From Bacillota bacterium (GTDB taxonomy: Bacteria > Bacillota > Dethiobacteria > Dethiobacterales > Dethiobacteraceae), in the NCBI GenBank assembly GCA_012521345.1, contig JAAYMN010000096.1, forward strand, positions 1 through 64,000: 64,000 bases of DNA, written 5' to 3'. Position numbers and translations under genes: made by a program. Under the pieces are notes generated by a model. It saw only the letters and a program-made list of their open reading frames with translations. It searched no databases and was not told the DNA's origin. Shown here piece after piece: positions 42,318-50,071 of this stretch (position 1 is its first letter; each line of letters starts with the position of its first letter).

Positions 42318-43172
42318 ATGGGAAGCAAGCAAAGACCGGACAGGGAAACACTGTTGAAGCTGGCGGAGGCTTTTACCAACCAGTCGGAAAAAAACTATAT
42401 CCAGGCCGAAACAAATTCAGACAAGGCATATCTTGGCATGAAAATTTTTGAAAAGCCTATCCTGGCAGTGGCGGACGCCAACGACCCGCTGTTTCAGGAA
42501 CTGCTTTTGCCGCAGGCGATCGGCCCGCATTTTCTGCCGCCGGAAAAATGGCTGCCGGGAGCAAAAAGTGTGCTTAGTTTCTTTCTCCCGGTGACGGAAA
42601 GAGTAAAAAGATCAAATACTGCCGACAGGGAACTGCCTTCTCTGGAGTGGCTCTATGCCAGAATTGAAGGCCAGCAGTTTATTAACGCCCTCAGCGCTTA
42701 CCTGCGGGATAAAATAAGGGAGGCCGGATACCGGGCGGTTTCTCCGTCGCTGGACGAGCGTTTTCAGTTTAATATTGCTGCGCCGGATGCCCCCATTCCC
42801 CCTTACAGCAGCAACTGGTCGGAACGTCACGTTGCTTATGTCTGCGGGCTCGGCACCTTTGGCCTGCACACCTGCCTGATCACGGAACTGGGAACGGCAG
42901 GCCGCTTCTTCAGCATAGTGACGGACCTGGAGCTGGAACCGACGGGAAGAAAGTACTCCGCACTCCATGAATACTGCATAAAATGCGGTGTCTGCCTGAA
43001 AAATTGCCCGGCGGGCGCGCTGTCTTTTGGCGGCAAATCCAATCTCGCCTGTTCCGCGTTCATGCGGGGGACAAGTCTTTTCTACAAGCCGCGCTACGGC
43101 TGCGGCAAATGCCAGACGGGGCTTCCCTGTGAAAGTCGCATCCCGGCGCAGGACCGGGCCGGAACTGCATAA
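42318..43172 (+). CDS. QueG-like 4Fe-4S protein
   Basis: Cytoplasmic iron-sulfur protein of 284 residues related to epoxyqueuosine reductase. The core has SNWSERHVAYVCGLGTFGLHTCLITELGTAGRF, similar to the cobalamin-binding part of QueG, followed by CIKCGVCLKNCP for a 4Fe-4S cluster and a C-terminal CGKCQTGLPC. QueG itself carries two full clusters and a HEAT domain, so this shorter member belongs to an uncharacterised branch. AAGGGAG lies about 7 nt before the ATG. It precedes a RidA gene by 60 nt; a joint function is not known. Confidence 0.78.
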   Translation: MGSKQRPDRETLLKLAEAFTNQSEKNYIQAETNSDKAYLGMKIFEKPILAVADANDPLFQELLLPQAIGPHFLPPEKWLPGAKSVLSFFLPVTERVKRSNTADRELPSLEWLYARIEGQQFINALSAYLRDKIREAGYRAVSPSLDERFQFNIAAPDAPIPPYSSNWSERHVAYVCGLGTFGLHTCLITELGTAGRFFSIVTDLELEPTGRKYSALHEYCIKCGVCLKNCPAGALSFGGKSNLACSAFMRGTSLFYKPRYGCGKCQTGLPCESRIPAQDRAGTA

Positions 43173-43232
43173 AAAGGTGCGGCAAAAAGCGGGTAATGCT
43201 GCCTTTAAAGCAGGATGAAAAGAGGTGAAAGC

Positions 43233-43628
43233 ATGGAGCGCAGAATAGTCAACCCGTGGGAGTGGCAGAAAGAACTGGGTTTTGTTCAGGCCAACGACCT
43301 GACGGGCGTCAAGCGGATTGTGTTTTGTGCGGGGCAGGTGTCGGTGGACGGCGAGGGGAAGCCGCTGCATCCCGGAGAAATGGTGCCCCAGATCATGCAG
43401 GCGCTGGACAACCTGGAGACTGTTTTGCAGCATGCGGGGGTTAAACTGGCTGATGTAGTCAGAATGAATTATTATACAACGGACATCCCGGCTTTCCGCA
43501 ACGCGGAGCCGTTGCTAAAGGAACGCCTGGAAAAAAGCGGCTGCCGCCCTGTCTCAACGCTGATTGGTGTGGTCGCCCTTTATGACCCGGACATTGTGGT
43601 GGAAATAGAAGCCACGGCGGTCCTATAG
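43233..43628 (+). CDS. RidA-family protein
   Basis: Trimeric enamine/imine deaminase family, 131 residues. The core is ADVVRMNYYTTDI, the Arg of the active site is in SGCRPVSTLIGVVAL, and the Glu is in VVEIEATAV. The GVVALYDPD stretch replaces the LPKGA-like loop of classical RidA, so it may be one of the divergent subfamilies. The ATG at 43233 lies 5 nt after AGAGGTGA; a frame-start further upstream is less supported. It follows the QueG-like gene and is closed by a terminator. Confidence 0.85.
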   Translation: MERRIVNPWEWQKELGFVQANDLTGVKRIVFCAGQVSVDGEGKPLHPGEMVPQIMQALDNLETVLQHAGVKLADVVRMNYYTTDIPAFRNAEPLLKERLEKSGCRPVSTLIGVVALYDPDIVVEIEATAVL

Positions 43629-43635
43629 TAAAAAA

Positions 43636-43668
43636 GGCGTCCTCCCAAAGCGGGGGCGCCTATTTTTA
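43636..43668 (+). terminator. Intrinsic terminator after the RidA gene
   Basis: GGCG and CCTCCC (43636-43646) pair with GGGGG and CGCC (43652-43660), with one bulged T, followed by TATTTTTA, 8 nt after the stop. Confidence 0.8.
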
Positions 43669-43774
43669 TGCATCCAGGCTGCATCTCTTAATTTAGGAAG
43701 GGATTCATGGCAAAAGGGGACGGCGGCGGGGCAGGCGGCATATACTGTGGCAGAAAACTCCAAGGGAGTGTTGT

Positions 43775-44185
43775 TTGGTGGAGCTCCGCGACAAAGCTAT
43801 TGCAATGGCAAAGAAGTTTGCCATTCCTGAAGGCATTTTCCTGGGGCTGATCGGGGCGGAATCGGCCTGGAACCCGCAGGCTGTCAGCCGCACGGGGGCA
43901 ATTGGCCTGACGCAGGTCCTGCCGTCGACAGCCGCAGCCATGGGTTACAACCCCGGTGAGTTGCTGTCTGACCCGGAAATGCAGCTGGAAGCGGGTGCAC
44001 GTTACCTGCGGGAAATGTATGACCTGTTTGGCTGCTGGGACCATGCACTGGCCGCCTATAACGCAGGCCCGCATAATGTGGAAAAATACCAGGGCATCCC
44101 GCCTTTTGCGGAAACAGAGCATTATGTGCAAAAGATACTGACGTATGCCAAAATTTATGAGCAAACAAAAAAGACAGGTCAATGA
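43775..44185 (+). CDS. Small lytic transglycosylase domain protein without a signal peptide
   Basis: SLT-type domain protein of 136 residues predicted to cleave peptidoglycan glycan chains. The catalytic Glu is in IGAESAWNPQAVS, followed by GAIGLTQVLPSTA, the NPGELLSDPEMQLEAGARYL helix and AYNAGPHNV. These are the complete motifs of the soluble lytic transglycosylase family. Unlike the second such gene at 53312 it has no signal sequence or membrane segment, so export is unclear; a missed upstream start cannot supply one because stops intervene. The start is a TTG (or the next GTG) after AAGGGAG. It lies between RidA and shikimate kinase genes. Confidence 0.84.
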   Translation: MVELRDKAIAMAKKFAIPEGIFLGLIGAESAWNPQAVSRTGAIGLTQVLPSTAAAMGYNPGELLSDPEMQLEAGARYLREMYDLFGCWDHALAAYNAGPHNVEKYQGIPPFAETEHYVQKILTYAKIYEQTKKTGQ

Positions 44186-44252
44186 TAACACGTTTTTTTT
44201 TTGCCGTCCCGGCAAAAGACTTTCAGCCGCCCAAAGTCAAAACAGGCAAAAA

Positions 44253-44289
44253 TTTTCCCTGTCCGGGGGCAGGGAAAAAGCCGTTTTTT
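44253..44289 (+). terminator. Hairpin between transglycosylase and shikimate kinase genes
   Basis: TTTTCCCTG (44253-44261) pairs perfectly with CAGGGAAAA (44270-44278). A run of six T residues follows 6 nt later. It may be a weak terminator or a leader stem of the shikimate kinase mRNA. Confidence 0.45.
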
Positions 44290-44326
44290 CTGAATTATAA
44301 AGAGAAAAATACGGGCGGAGGACACA

Positions 44327-44839
44327 ATGCGCAAAAGCAACCTGGTCTTGATCGGCATGCCCGGTGCGGGCAAAAGCACGGCAGGTGTACTGGCTGCCAA
44401 AGCATTGGGAATGAATTTTATTGATACGGATTTGCTGCTGCAGCGGCAAGCAAAAAAGCTCCTGCAAGAGATAATCCGGCAGGAGGGAATTGCTGCCTTT
44501 TTGGCCAGGGAAGAGGAAACAATCCTGGGGCTTGCGGTGGACAATACCGTCATAGCTACCGGGGGCAGCGTAATCTATTCGCCAAAAAGCATGGAGCATT
44601 TGCGGCAAAACGGGTTTATCGTTTATCTCATGCTGCCTTTTGACGAACTGGAGGTCAGAATAAAAAACATGTCTTCCCGGGGCATAGTGATGGCCGCGGG
44701 CCAGGATTTGTACAGTCTTTACCTGGAGCGCAGCCCGCTTTATAAAGCGTATGCCGATCTGGTGCTGGACTGTTCCCGCCAGCATATTGAGGAGACTGTT
44801 GCGGCAATTTGTGCAGCCGCCCCGGCCCGCCTGCGGTGA
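44327..44839 (+). CDS. aroK: Shikimate kinase
   Basis: Cytoplasmic kinase of 170 residues that phosphorylates shikimate in aromatic amino acid synthesis. GMPGAGKST (10-18) is Walker A, with DTD in the shikimate site (FIDTDLLL), and ATGGSVIY the Gly-rich loop. Where typical enzymes have an RPLL lid, this one reads SSRGIVMAAGQ with ERSPLYKAYADLVLD afterwards, so the lid is altered and substrate specificity is somewhat uncertain. The start follows GGCGGAGGACACA. Another aromatic-pathway gene, aroD, lies 3.7 kb downstream, but the two are not in one operon. Confidence 0.8.
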   Translation: MRKSNLVLIGMPGAGKSTAGVLAAKALGMNFIDTDLLLQRQAKKLLQEIIRQEGIAAFLAREEETILGLAVDNTVIATGGSVIYSPKSMEHLRQNGFIVYLMLPFDELEVRIKNMSSRGIVMAAGQDLYSLYLERSPLYKAYADLVLDCSRQHIEETVAAICAAAPARLR

Positions 44840-44891
44840 AGACGTCCTGTCAGTCATACTTTTTCCGCCACGGTCGTGCCTGAGCAAACAA

Positions 44892-44930
44892 AAAACGGTC
44901 GCCGCCGCTTTGGCGTCAACCGTTTTCTTT
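44892..44930. terminator. Bidirectional terminator between convergent genes
   Basis: AAAACGGT (44892-44899) pairs with ACCGTTTT (44919-44926) with an inner GCC/GGC stem. T residues follow on the plus strand and A residues precede, so it can end both shikimate kinase and the convergent secreted-protein mRNA. Confidence 0.75.
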
Positions 44931-45453
44931 ATAAGGCATATGACAGGGGGGAGGCGATTACCCAGCCGCCGTCCCGCGCCACCATTTTCAGCCGGATATA
45001 CTCGCTTGTTGTATAGGAGGTGGGCACTTTAATGTCGGCGACAATTTCTTTGGCGGAGGCGGAAACAATTTTAATTTCTTCAGCATTTTCCGGCTGCCAG
45101 AGAGGAAAGACAAAGCCCATTTCATACCCCCATGCAGAAAGCTGCTCATAATAAAAGCTGCTTAAGTCTCCGTCGAGCAGAGCTGCATCCCAGTAGGGTG
45201 CAAGCTGCGAGCGCACTTCCTGCCATGAGGGTTTGCTGCTGCCGTACAAATCTGCTTCAAAAGCGGCAGTGAAGATCCGGACTGTTTCAGCATGCGCCTC
45301 TGCTCCCAGCCGCAATAATTCATCAGCCGAGAGCACACCGCCGTCTGCCTGGGCTGCTGCCGTTACCCTGGCACTGCCCTGCAGGCATGTGCCCGTCAGG
45401 ATAACCAGGCAAAGCAGCATAAACAAAAGCATCGTCCGCCAACGAATTCTCAT
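44929..45453 (-). CDS. Hypothetical secreted protein
   Basis: Protein of 174 residues that I do not recognise. An N-terminal signal peptide (about 9-35, MLLFMLLCLVILTGTCLQGSARVTAAA) suggests export. A Cys within the hydrophobic part is not in a proper lipobox. The mature part starts with a helix (ADELLRLGAEAHAETVRIFTAAFEADLYG) and ends in strands (IKIVSASAKEIVADIKVPTSYTTSEYIRLKMVARDGGWVIASPL) similar in pattern to NTF2-like or DUF4829-type domains. It converges with shikimate kinase and is divergent from the CPBP protease gene. A role in envelope or lipid binding would be a guess. Confidence 0.65.
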   Translation of the reverse strand: MRIRWRTMLLFMLLCLVILTGTCLQGSARVTAAAQADGGVLSADELLRLGAEAHAETVRIFTAAFEADLYGSSKPSWQEVRSQLAPYWDAALLDGDLSSFYYEQLSAWGYEMGFVFPLWQPENAEEIKIVSASAKEIVADIKVPTSYTTSEYIRLKMVARDGGWVIASPLSYAL

Positions 45454-45681
45454 CGTGACTCCCTCCGTCTGCCGCTGTGCAGGATCTTTACGGTTGCATT
45501 ATACAACGGAACCATTTTCTAATTATGAAAGAATAATTATATCTTCGCAACAAATCTTAAACTGTATTAAAAAATAGCGTCAAAAAATGCAAAAACCGGG
45601 AGAAGGCCGCCCGGCAGGAGATAGGGAAAGGCATATGGAATAATTAAATACTGGCTGTAATTTTTGGCAAAGGAGAAGACC

Positions 45682-46464
45682 GTGAATTCAAGCGCGCGCT
45701 ATCCCGCTTTTAAGCAGGGAGTATTCCTGCTCTTCCTGTTTCTCGTGCTGCAAATAGGCCTGATGATTATTTCTTTAACCCTGGAATTTTTTCTGCCCGG
45801 GCCGTTTCCGCCTTTTGTCAGAAACCTGATTCCGTTCATAGCCATTGTCATCATTCTTGCCCACGGCTGCAGGCAAAACGGTGAATCGTTCCGGCAGGCC
45901 TTTCCCGTCCGCCCCTTTCGCGCTGTCCTGCTGCCGCCCATGTTATTCGCATTGCTTGGCCTCAACATCATCGTCTCGGAGCTTGACAACCTGCTGCAAC
46001 GGGTTCTGCCTGTCCCTGAGTGGTTTGCCAAGTTTTTTGCCGAGGGAGGGCCCGAGCTCCTGTTCATGCTGGTAGTCCTGGCTCCCGTACTGGAAGAATT
46101 GTTTTTCCGGGGGCTCATGCTGCGCGGCTTCTTGTCCCGTTACGGAGCGGCAAGGGCCATATTGGGATCGGCTTTGCTTTTTGCCGTGGCGCATTTCAAT
46201 CCGTGGCAGTTTGCGGCCGCTTTCTGTGCCGGCCTGCTTTTCGGCTGGTGGTTTCTGCGCACCGGGTCGCTTTTGCCTTGCATGCTCGGGCATGCTGTCC
46301 ACAACGGCCTGCCTTTTTTGCTGTCGCTGCTTCAGCTTAAGATACCTGGCTATACTGAACCCGGCTCTTCCCAACCGTACTGGTTCGATTTGCTTGGCGT
46401 ACTGCTGCTTTTGGCCGGCATTCTGCTGCTGCGCAGGAAACTGGCGGAAAGTAACAGCACATAA
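45682..46464 (+). CDS. CPBP-family intramembrane metalloprotease
   Basis: Polytopic membrane protein of 260 residues with about seven helices. The glutamate pair and Arg in APVLEELFFRGLML and the two His sites, LLFAVAHFNPWQF and CMLGHAVHNGL, are the catalytic set of CAAX-like proteases of the ABI/CPBP family. In bacteria they often confer bacteriocin immunity or process membrane proteins. The GTG at 45682 is chosen because AAAGGAG lies 6-7 nt upstream. No bacteriocin gene is visible around it. It is a single-gene unit ending in a strong terminator. Confidence 0.87.
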   Translation: MNSSARYPAFKQGVFLLFLFLVLQIGLMIISLTLEFFLPGPFPPFVRNLIPFIAIVIILAHGCRQNGESFRQAFPVRPFRAVLLPPMLFALLGLNIIVSELDNLLQRVLPVPEWFAKFFAEGGPELLFMLVVLAPVLEELFFRGLMLRGFLSRYGAARAILGSALLFAVAHFNPWQFAAAFCAGLLFGWWFLRTGSLLPCMLGHAVHNGLPFLLSLLQLKIPGYTEPGSSQPYWFDLLGVLLLLAGILLLRRKLAESNST

Positions 46465-46499
46465 AAAGCCGGTCCCGGCAAAAGGGACTGGCTTTTTTC
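46463..46499. terminator. Bidirectional terminator between protease and esterase genes
   Basis: AAAAAGCCGGTCCC pairs with GGGACTGGCTTTTTT across a 7-nt loop, with one G-T pair. T-tracts are present on both strands, fitting the convergent gene ends at 46464 and 46513. Confidence 0.88.
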
Positions 46500-46512
46500 G
46501 GAAAACACCGTT

Positions 46513-47457
46513 TCAGCCGCGCAGGAAGCGATCCAGGAAAGCAAGATTTTTCTCCAGGTTCTCGCGGGTGAAAAAGACCGGGTCCGCATGTGCCGCTCCC
46601 TCCAGGATTTCAAGGAACACCTTGTCCCTGCCGATGGCATTTGCCAGCTTGGCTGCCAAAGCAACCGACTGCTCGCAGGGAACCACAAGGTCTTTTTTGC
46701 CATGCTGGATGAAAAAGGGCGGCGCTTCTTTGGTAATATATGTTTCCGGATTAGCCGCACGGGCCGCATCCGGCGCATCTGTCACTCTGGCGCCGAGGAA
46801 GAGCTCTTCCAGGCTGCAGAGGCCGGGGGGCAGCGGTGCAACTCCCAAATCCTTAACCTGCCTGCTCATGGTCAGGAAATCGCAGGGGCCGTACCAGTCC
46901 ACCACGGCCTGAACGGCTGCAGAATAGCCGGGGGAGCCTAGGGCTTCATCATTAAGCTGCCCTGCGGCTGCTGAGGTGGCTGCCAGGGCGGCCAGGTGAC
47001 CGCCGGCCGAATCTCCCCAGAGGGCGATGCGCTCCGGCAGCAGGTTATACTGCTTTGCCTGCCGTCGCAGCCAGCGGATGGCCGTTTTGACTTCATAAAC
47101 CTGCAAGGGGAATTCCGCCTTGTCGCTTAATGTATAGTCCACGGCGACAAGGGCATACCCCCGCTCCAGTACATAAAACAACGGTTCCATGGTGATTGAC
47201 CGTTTATGTCCCATAAACCAGCCGCCGCCATGGATGTAAACAATGACGGGAAACGGGCCGCTTCCTGTTTCCGGCAGGTAAATGTCCAGCGTCTGCCCGC
47301 CCGCTTTGTCGGTGTAAGGCACATCCAGCCATTTGCGGCTGAATCTGTCTACTTTCACTGCAGGGGGCACGATAAAATCGCCCAAAAGCTTCCGCCATTG
47401 CGCCACGTGCTGCGCTTTCGGCACTCCCCCGATCATGATTTCCTGCCTTGTGTCCAT
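46513..47457 (-). CDS. Alpha/beta-hydrolase, acetyl-esterase/HSL-like
   Basis: Cytoplasmic esterase of 314 residues. HGGGW forms the oxyanion hole, GDSAGG carries the nucleophile Ser, the Asp lies in HGKKDLVVP and the catalytic His in EGAAHADP. The order of motifs matches the BD-FAE/HSL group, which removes acyl groups from small esters or polysaccharides. It lacks a signal peptide. The ATG at 47457 has GGGGGG 5 nt upstream, with a TTG just before it as an alternative. It is a single-gene unit convergent with the protease gene and divergent from pyrB. Confidence 0.88.
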   Translation of the reverse strand: MDTRQEIMIGGVPKAQHVAQWRKLLGDFIVPPAVKVDRFSRKWLDVPYTDKAGGQTLDIYLPETGSGPFPVIVYIHGGGWFMGHKRSITMEPLFYVLERGYALVAVDYTLSDKAEFPLQVYEVKTAIRWLRRQAKQYNLLPERIALWGDSAGGHLAALAATSAAAGQLNDEALGSPGYSAAVQAVVDWYGPCDFLTMSRQVKDLGVAPLPPGLCSLEELFLGARVTDAPDAARAANPETYITKEAPPFFIQHGKKDLVVPCEQSVALAAKLANAIGRDKVFLEILEGAAHADPVFFTRENLEKNLAFLDRFLRG

Positions 47458-47580
47458 CAAATCCCCCCAATGAATGGTTTTTCCTCTCCTGGATAATTAT
47501 ACCTTAGGGGCAGTGGAAAAACAACCTGCACAGGCGCAGAACAAAAAGGAGAATATGGCGCCGGCTTGTCCAGGTGCATA

Positions 47581-47609
47581 TTGACCGGGAGGGGAAAGGA
47601 CCATACAAT
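47581..47609 (+). promoter_or_regulatory. Promoter of the pyrB-aroD unit
   Basis: TTGACC (47581-47586) and TACAAT (47604-47609) are separated by 17 nt. The leader of about 60 nt holds a 7-bp stem (47624-47630 with 47643-47649), with a competing GGCGG/CCGCC pairing that could regulate the mRNA. No PyrR-binding signature was recognised. Confidence 0.65.
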
Positions 47610-47674
47610 GAAAGCAGAAAAAAGCAGCCGGCGGCAAAAGATCGGCTGCAATCCGCCTAGTATGGAGGAGTATT

Positions 47675-48586
47675 ATGTATCATGTTATAAGCTGTGACCA
47701 GTTCAGCAGGGACGACCTGGAAAGCATTTTCCGGCTGACGGACGCCATCCGAGCGCAGCCAAAGGCTTTTCAGGCGGCCCTGGCCGGGAAAATTGTCGCC
47801 ACTGTTTTTTACGAGCCCAGTACCAGGACAAGGCTTTCTTTTGAGGCAGCGGTCCTGCGCCTGGGCGGGAACGTGATCAGTACGGAAAATGCCAAGGAAA
47901 TGTCTTCGGCCATTAAAGGCGAGAGCCTGCCGGACACAATCCGCGTCATCGGCGGCTATTGCGACGCCATTGTCCTGCGGCATCCCGACATCAGGTCGGC
48001 GGAAGATGCGGCCCGGGTGTCACAGGTGCCCGTTATCAATGCGGGCAGCGGCAGCGGGGAACATCCCACGCAGGCTATACTGGATGTTTATACCATTTAC
48101 CAGTACAGGAAAAAAATCGACGGGCTGGCGATTGCTGTTATGGGCGATCTGCTTTTCGGCCGGACAGTCCACTCCCTGGTAAAGCTGCTCGCTTTATACG
48201 AAGACATAACCATTTATGGCCTAAGCCGTGACGTTTTAAGCCTGCCGGATGATTATGCCACCTACCTGGCGGCCAGGGGCGTCCGCTACATACCCTGCCG
48301 CTCTCTCCGTGAGATTCCGCCGGAAGTTGATGTGCTCTACCATACGCGCACGCAAACGGAACGGTTTGCCAACACCGACCTGCAAATTGAAGAATTTGTC
48401 ATCGACAAGAAAGCGCTGGATTATTTTTCTCCCCGTACCATCCTGATGCACCCCCTGCCCCGCAGGCATGAAATTGCGCCGGATGTGGACGGGGACAAGC
48501 GGGCGGTGTTTTTCGCCCAGTCGCATTACGGCATGTATGTGCGCATGAGCCTGTTGCACAGCATCTTGGCGGGCAATGAGGGCTGA
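47675..48586 (+). CDS. pyrB: Aspartate carbamoyltransferase catalytic chain
   Basis: Pyrimidine synthesis enzyme of 303 residues that joins carbamoyl phosphate and aspartate. The carbamoyl phosphate site STRTR, the SSAIKGES loop, VLRHPD, HPTQ, GDLLFGRTVHS, the aspartate-site HTRTQTERF and HPLPR are all intact. TATGGAGGAG precedes the ATG. It lies apart from any other pyrimidine gene, directly before aroD, and no regulatory chain (pyrI) follows. The complete active site argues against a related ornithine- or putrescine-type transferase. Confidence 0.92.
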   Translation: MYHVISCDQFSRDDLESIFRLTDAIRAQPKAFQAALAGKIVATVFYEPSTRTRLSFEAAVLRLGGNVISTENAKEMSSAIKGESLPDTIRVIGGYCDAIVLRHPDIRSAEDAARVSQVPVINAGSGSGEHPTQAILDVYTIYQYRKKIDGLAIAVMGDLLFGRTVHSLVKLLALYEDITIYGLSRDVLSLPDDYATYLAARGVRYIPCRSLREIPPEVDVLYHTRTQTERFANTDLQIEEFVIDKKALDYFSPRTILMHPLPRRHEIAPDVDGDKRAVFFAQSHYGMYVRMSLLHSILAGNEG

Positions 48587-48588
48587 AA

Positions 48589-49338
48589 ATGAAAGTGGTG
48601 CAGGTAAGGGATTGTACAATTGGCGGAGGCAGGGCTAAAATCTGCGTTCCTCTCACCGGAGGGACACTGCCAGGCCTGCTGGCGGAGGCCCGTGAGGTGG
48701 CGGCCCTGCAACCTGATCTGGTCGAATGGCGGGCCGACTTTTTCCAAGCTGTTCATGACTGTCGGCAGGTACTGGCGGTACTCCGCCGGCTGCGTGCCGC
48801 TGTGGGGAACCTGCCGCTTATTTTTACCTGCCGCGATCAGCAGGAAGGCGGCCTCCAGGAAATGGCAACGGCAGCCAGGGTAGAGCTGCTGCTGGCTGCC
48901 GTCGAAAGCGGTGATACCGACCTGGTGGATATTGAACTGCTTTCCGGCAAGGACAACGTTCGCGACGTTGTGGACCTGGCCCGAAAGCATGGCGTGCACG
49001 TTATTGTTTCCTGTCATGACTTTGTCAAAACGCCGCCGGTGGAGGAAATGGTCGGTATTCTGCGCCGTGAGCAGGACCTTGGGGCGGATCTTGTCAAGCT
49101 GGCCGTCATGCCCGGGACTTCCCGGGATGTGCTGCACCTGTTAGAGACTACGCTTCTTTTTAAGGAAAAATACGCGCAGGTGCCCGTCATTACCATGGCC
49201 ATGTCCGGCCTGGGACTGATCAGCCGCCTGGCCGGCGCCGCATTCGGGTCGGATATAACTTTTGCCTCCTGCCGCAGGCAATCGGCCCCGGGGCAGGTTC
49301 CCCTGGAACTGCTGCGGGAAATACAGCTTTTAACTTAA
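48589..49338 (+). CDS. aroD: Type I 3-dehydroquinate dehydratase
   Basis: Class I enzyme of the shikimate pathway, 249 residues. It dehydrates 3-dehydroquinate through a Schiff base on Lys. The lysine is in ADLVKLAVMP and the assisting His in VSCHDF; EWRADFF, FTCRDQQEGG and the SAPGQVPLELLR end are family motifs. The ATG is separated by 2 nt from the pyrB stop, so the pair is probably cotranscribed, an unusual combination. No other aromatic-pathway gene adjoins. Confidence 0.92.
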   Translation: MKVVQVRDCTIGGGRAKICVPLTGGTLPGLLAEAREVAALQPDLVEWRADFFQAVHDCRQVLAVLRRLRAAVGNLPLIFTCRDQQEGGLQEMATAARVELLLAAVESGDTDLVDIELLSGKDNVRDVVDLARKHGVHVIVSCHDFVKTPPVEEMVGILRREQDLGADLVKLAVMPGTSRDVLHLLETTLLFKEKYAQVPVITMAMSGLGLISRLAGAAFGSDITFASCRRQSAPGQVPLELLREIQLLT

Positions 49339-49406
49339 AAGGCAGGCACATTATTGTACCTACCTTGCTCCTGCCGCAATTTGCGCGACAGCCTGGCCTG
49401 TTCTTT

Positions 49407-49850
49407 CTAGGACAAAATTTTTCCCATCAGGCTGATAATGGTATTGCATGCATGGAAAAACTGCTCCCGCTCGGCGGCGGAAAGCACGCTAAACTTGGCG
49501 TCAAAGTATTGCCTGATGGCGGCATCAAGCTCCCTGACGTAGGCTTTCCCTTTGGCCGTTAATTCCAGAATGGTTTTCCGCTTGTCCGCAGCGTCCGGTT
49601 TGCGTATCAGGTAGTCCATTGTTTCCAGCGTATCCACGATATGTGTAAATGAGCCCTTTTCGACGCCGGTAAATTTGCTTAACTCGGTCATGCATTTGTC
49701 GTGATGCATGTTCACTGCGATCAGTGTTCGCTCCTGTGATTTATTGAGCAAGCGGGCGGATTCCTGTTTCCAGAAGCCGTCCAGGAGTTCAAATTTCAAA
49801 CGGGGAATGGCCCACAGCAGCTTGAGCAACTGAGCTTCCGATATTTCCAC
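49407..49850 (-). CDS. MarR-family transcriptional regulator
   Basis: Winged-helix repressor of 147 residues. The N-terminal dimerisation helices are followed by SQERTLIAVNMHHDKCMTELSKFTGVEKGSFTHIVDTLETMDYLIRKPDAADKRKTILELTAKG, the MarR recognition helix and wing (D-x-R-K). The single Cys near the DNA-binding part could sense oxidants. The start is followed upstream by a 221-nt gap with no other gene; no obvious operator was found. It is a single-gene unit, so the controlled gene is unknown. Neighbours are aroD (convergent) and a polysaccharide deacetylase. Confidence 0.88.
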   Translation of the reverse strand: MEISEAQLLKLLWAIPRLKFELLDGFWKQESARLLNKSQERTLIAVNMHHDKCMTELSKFTGVEKGSFTHIVDTLETMDYLIRKPDAADKRKTILELTAKGKAYVRELDAAIRQYFDAKFSVLSAAEREQFFHACNTIISLMGKILS

Positions 49851-50071
49851 ATGCGCACCTCATTTCGCGTGGCAGTTTGCATAACAACCATGCTTTCATA
49901 TTATAGCTGAAATCACGCGCCGGCAACAAGCTTTTTGGCAAATTTCCCGCAGGCAGCCGTTCTGATGGGCGGCTTTTGCGCGCTTGTGGCCCTGCGGCTC
50001 CTGCTTTTGGCCGCTGTAGAGTGCCTCGGCCGGGCAGCTTGCCACGCAGGTGGCATAATCCGGTTGTCAGG

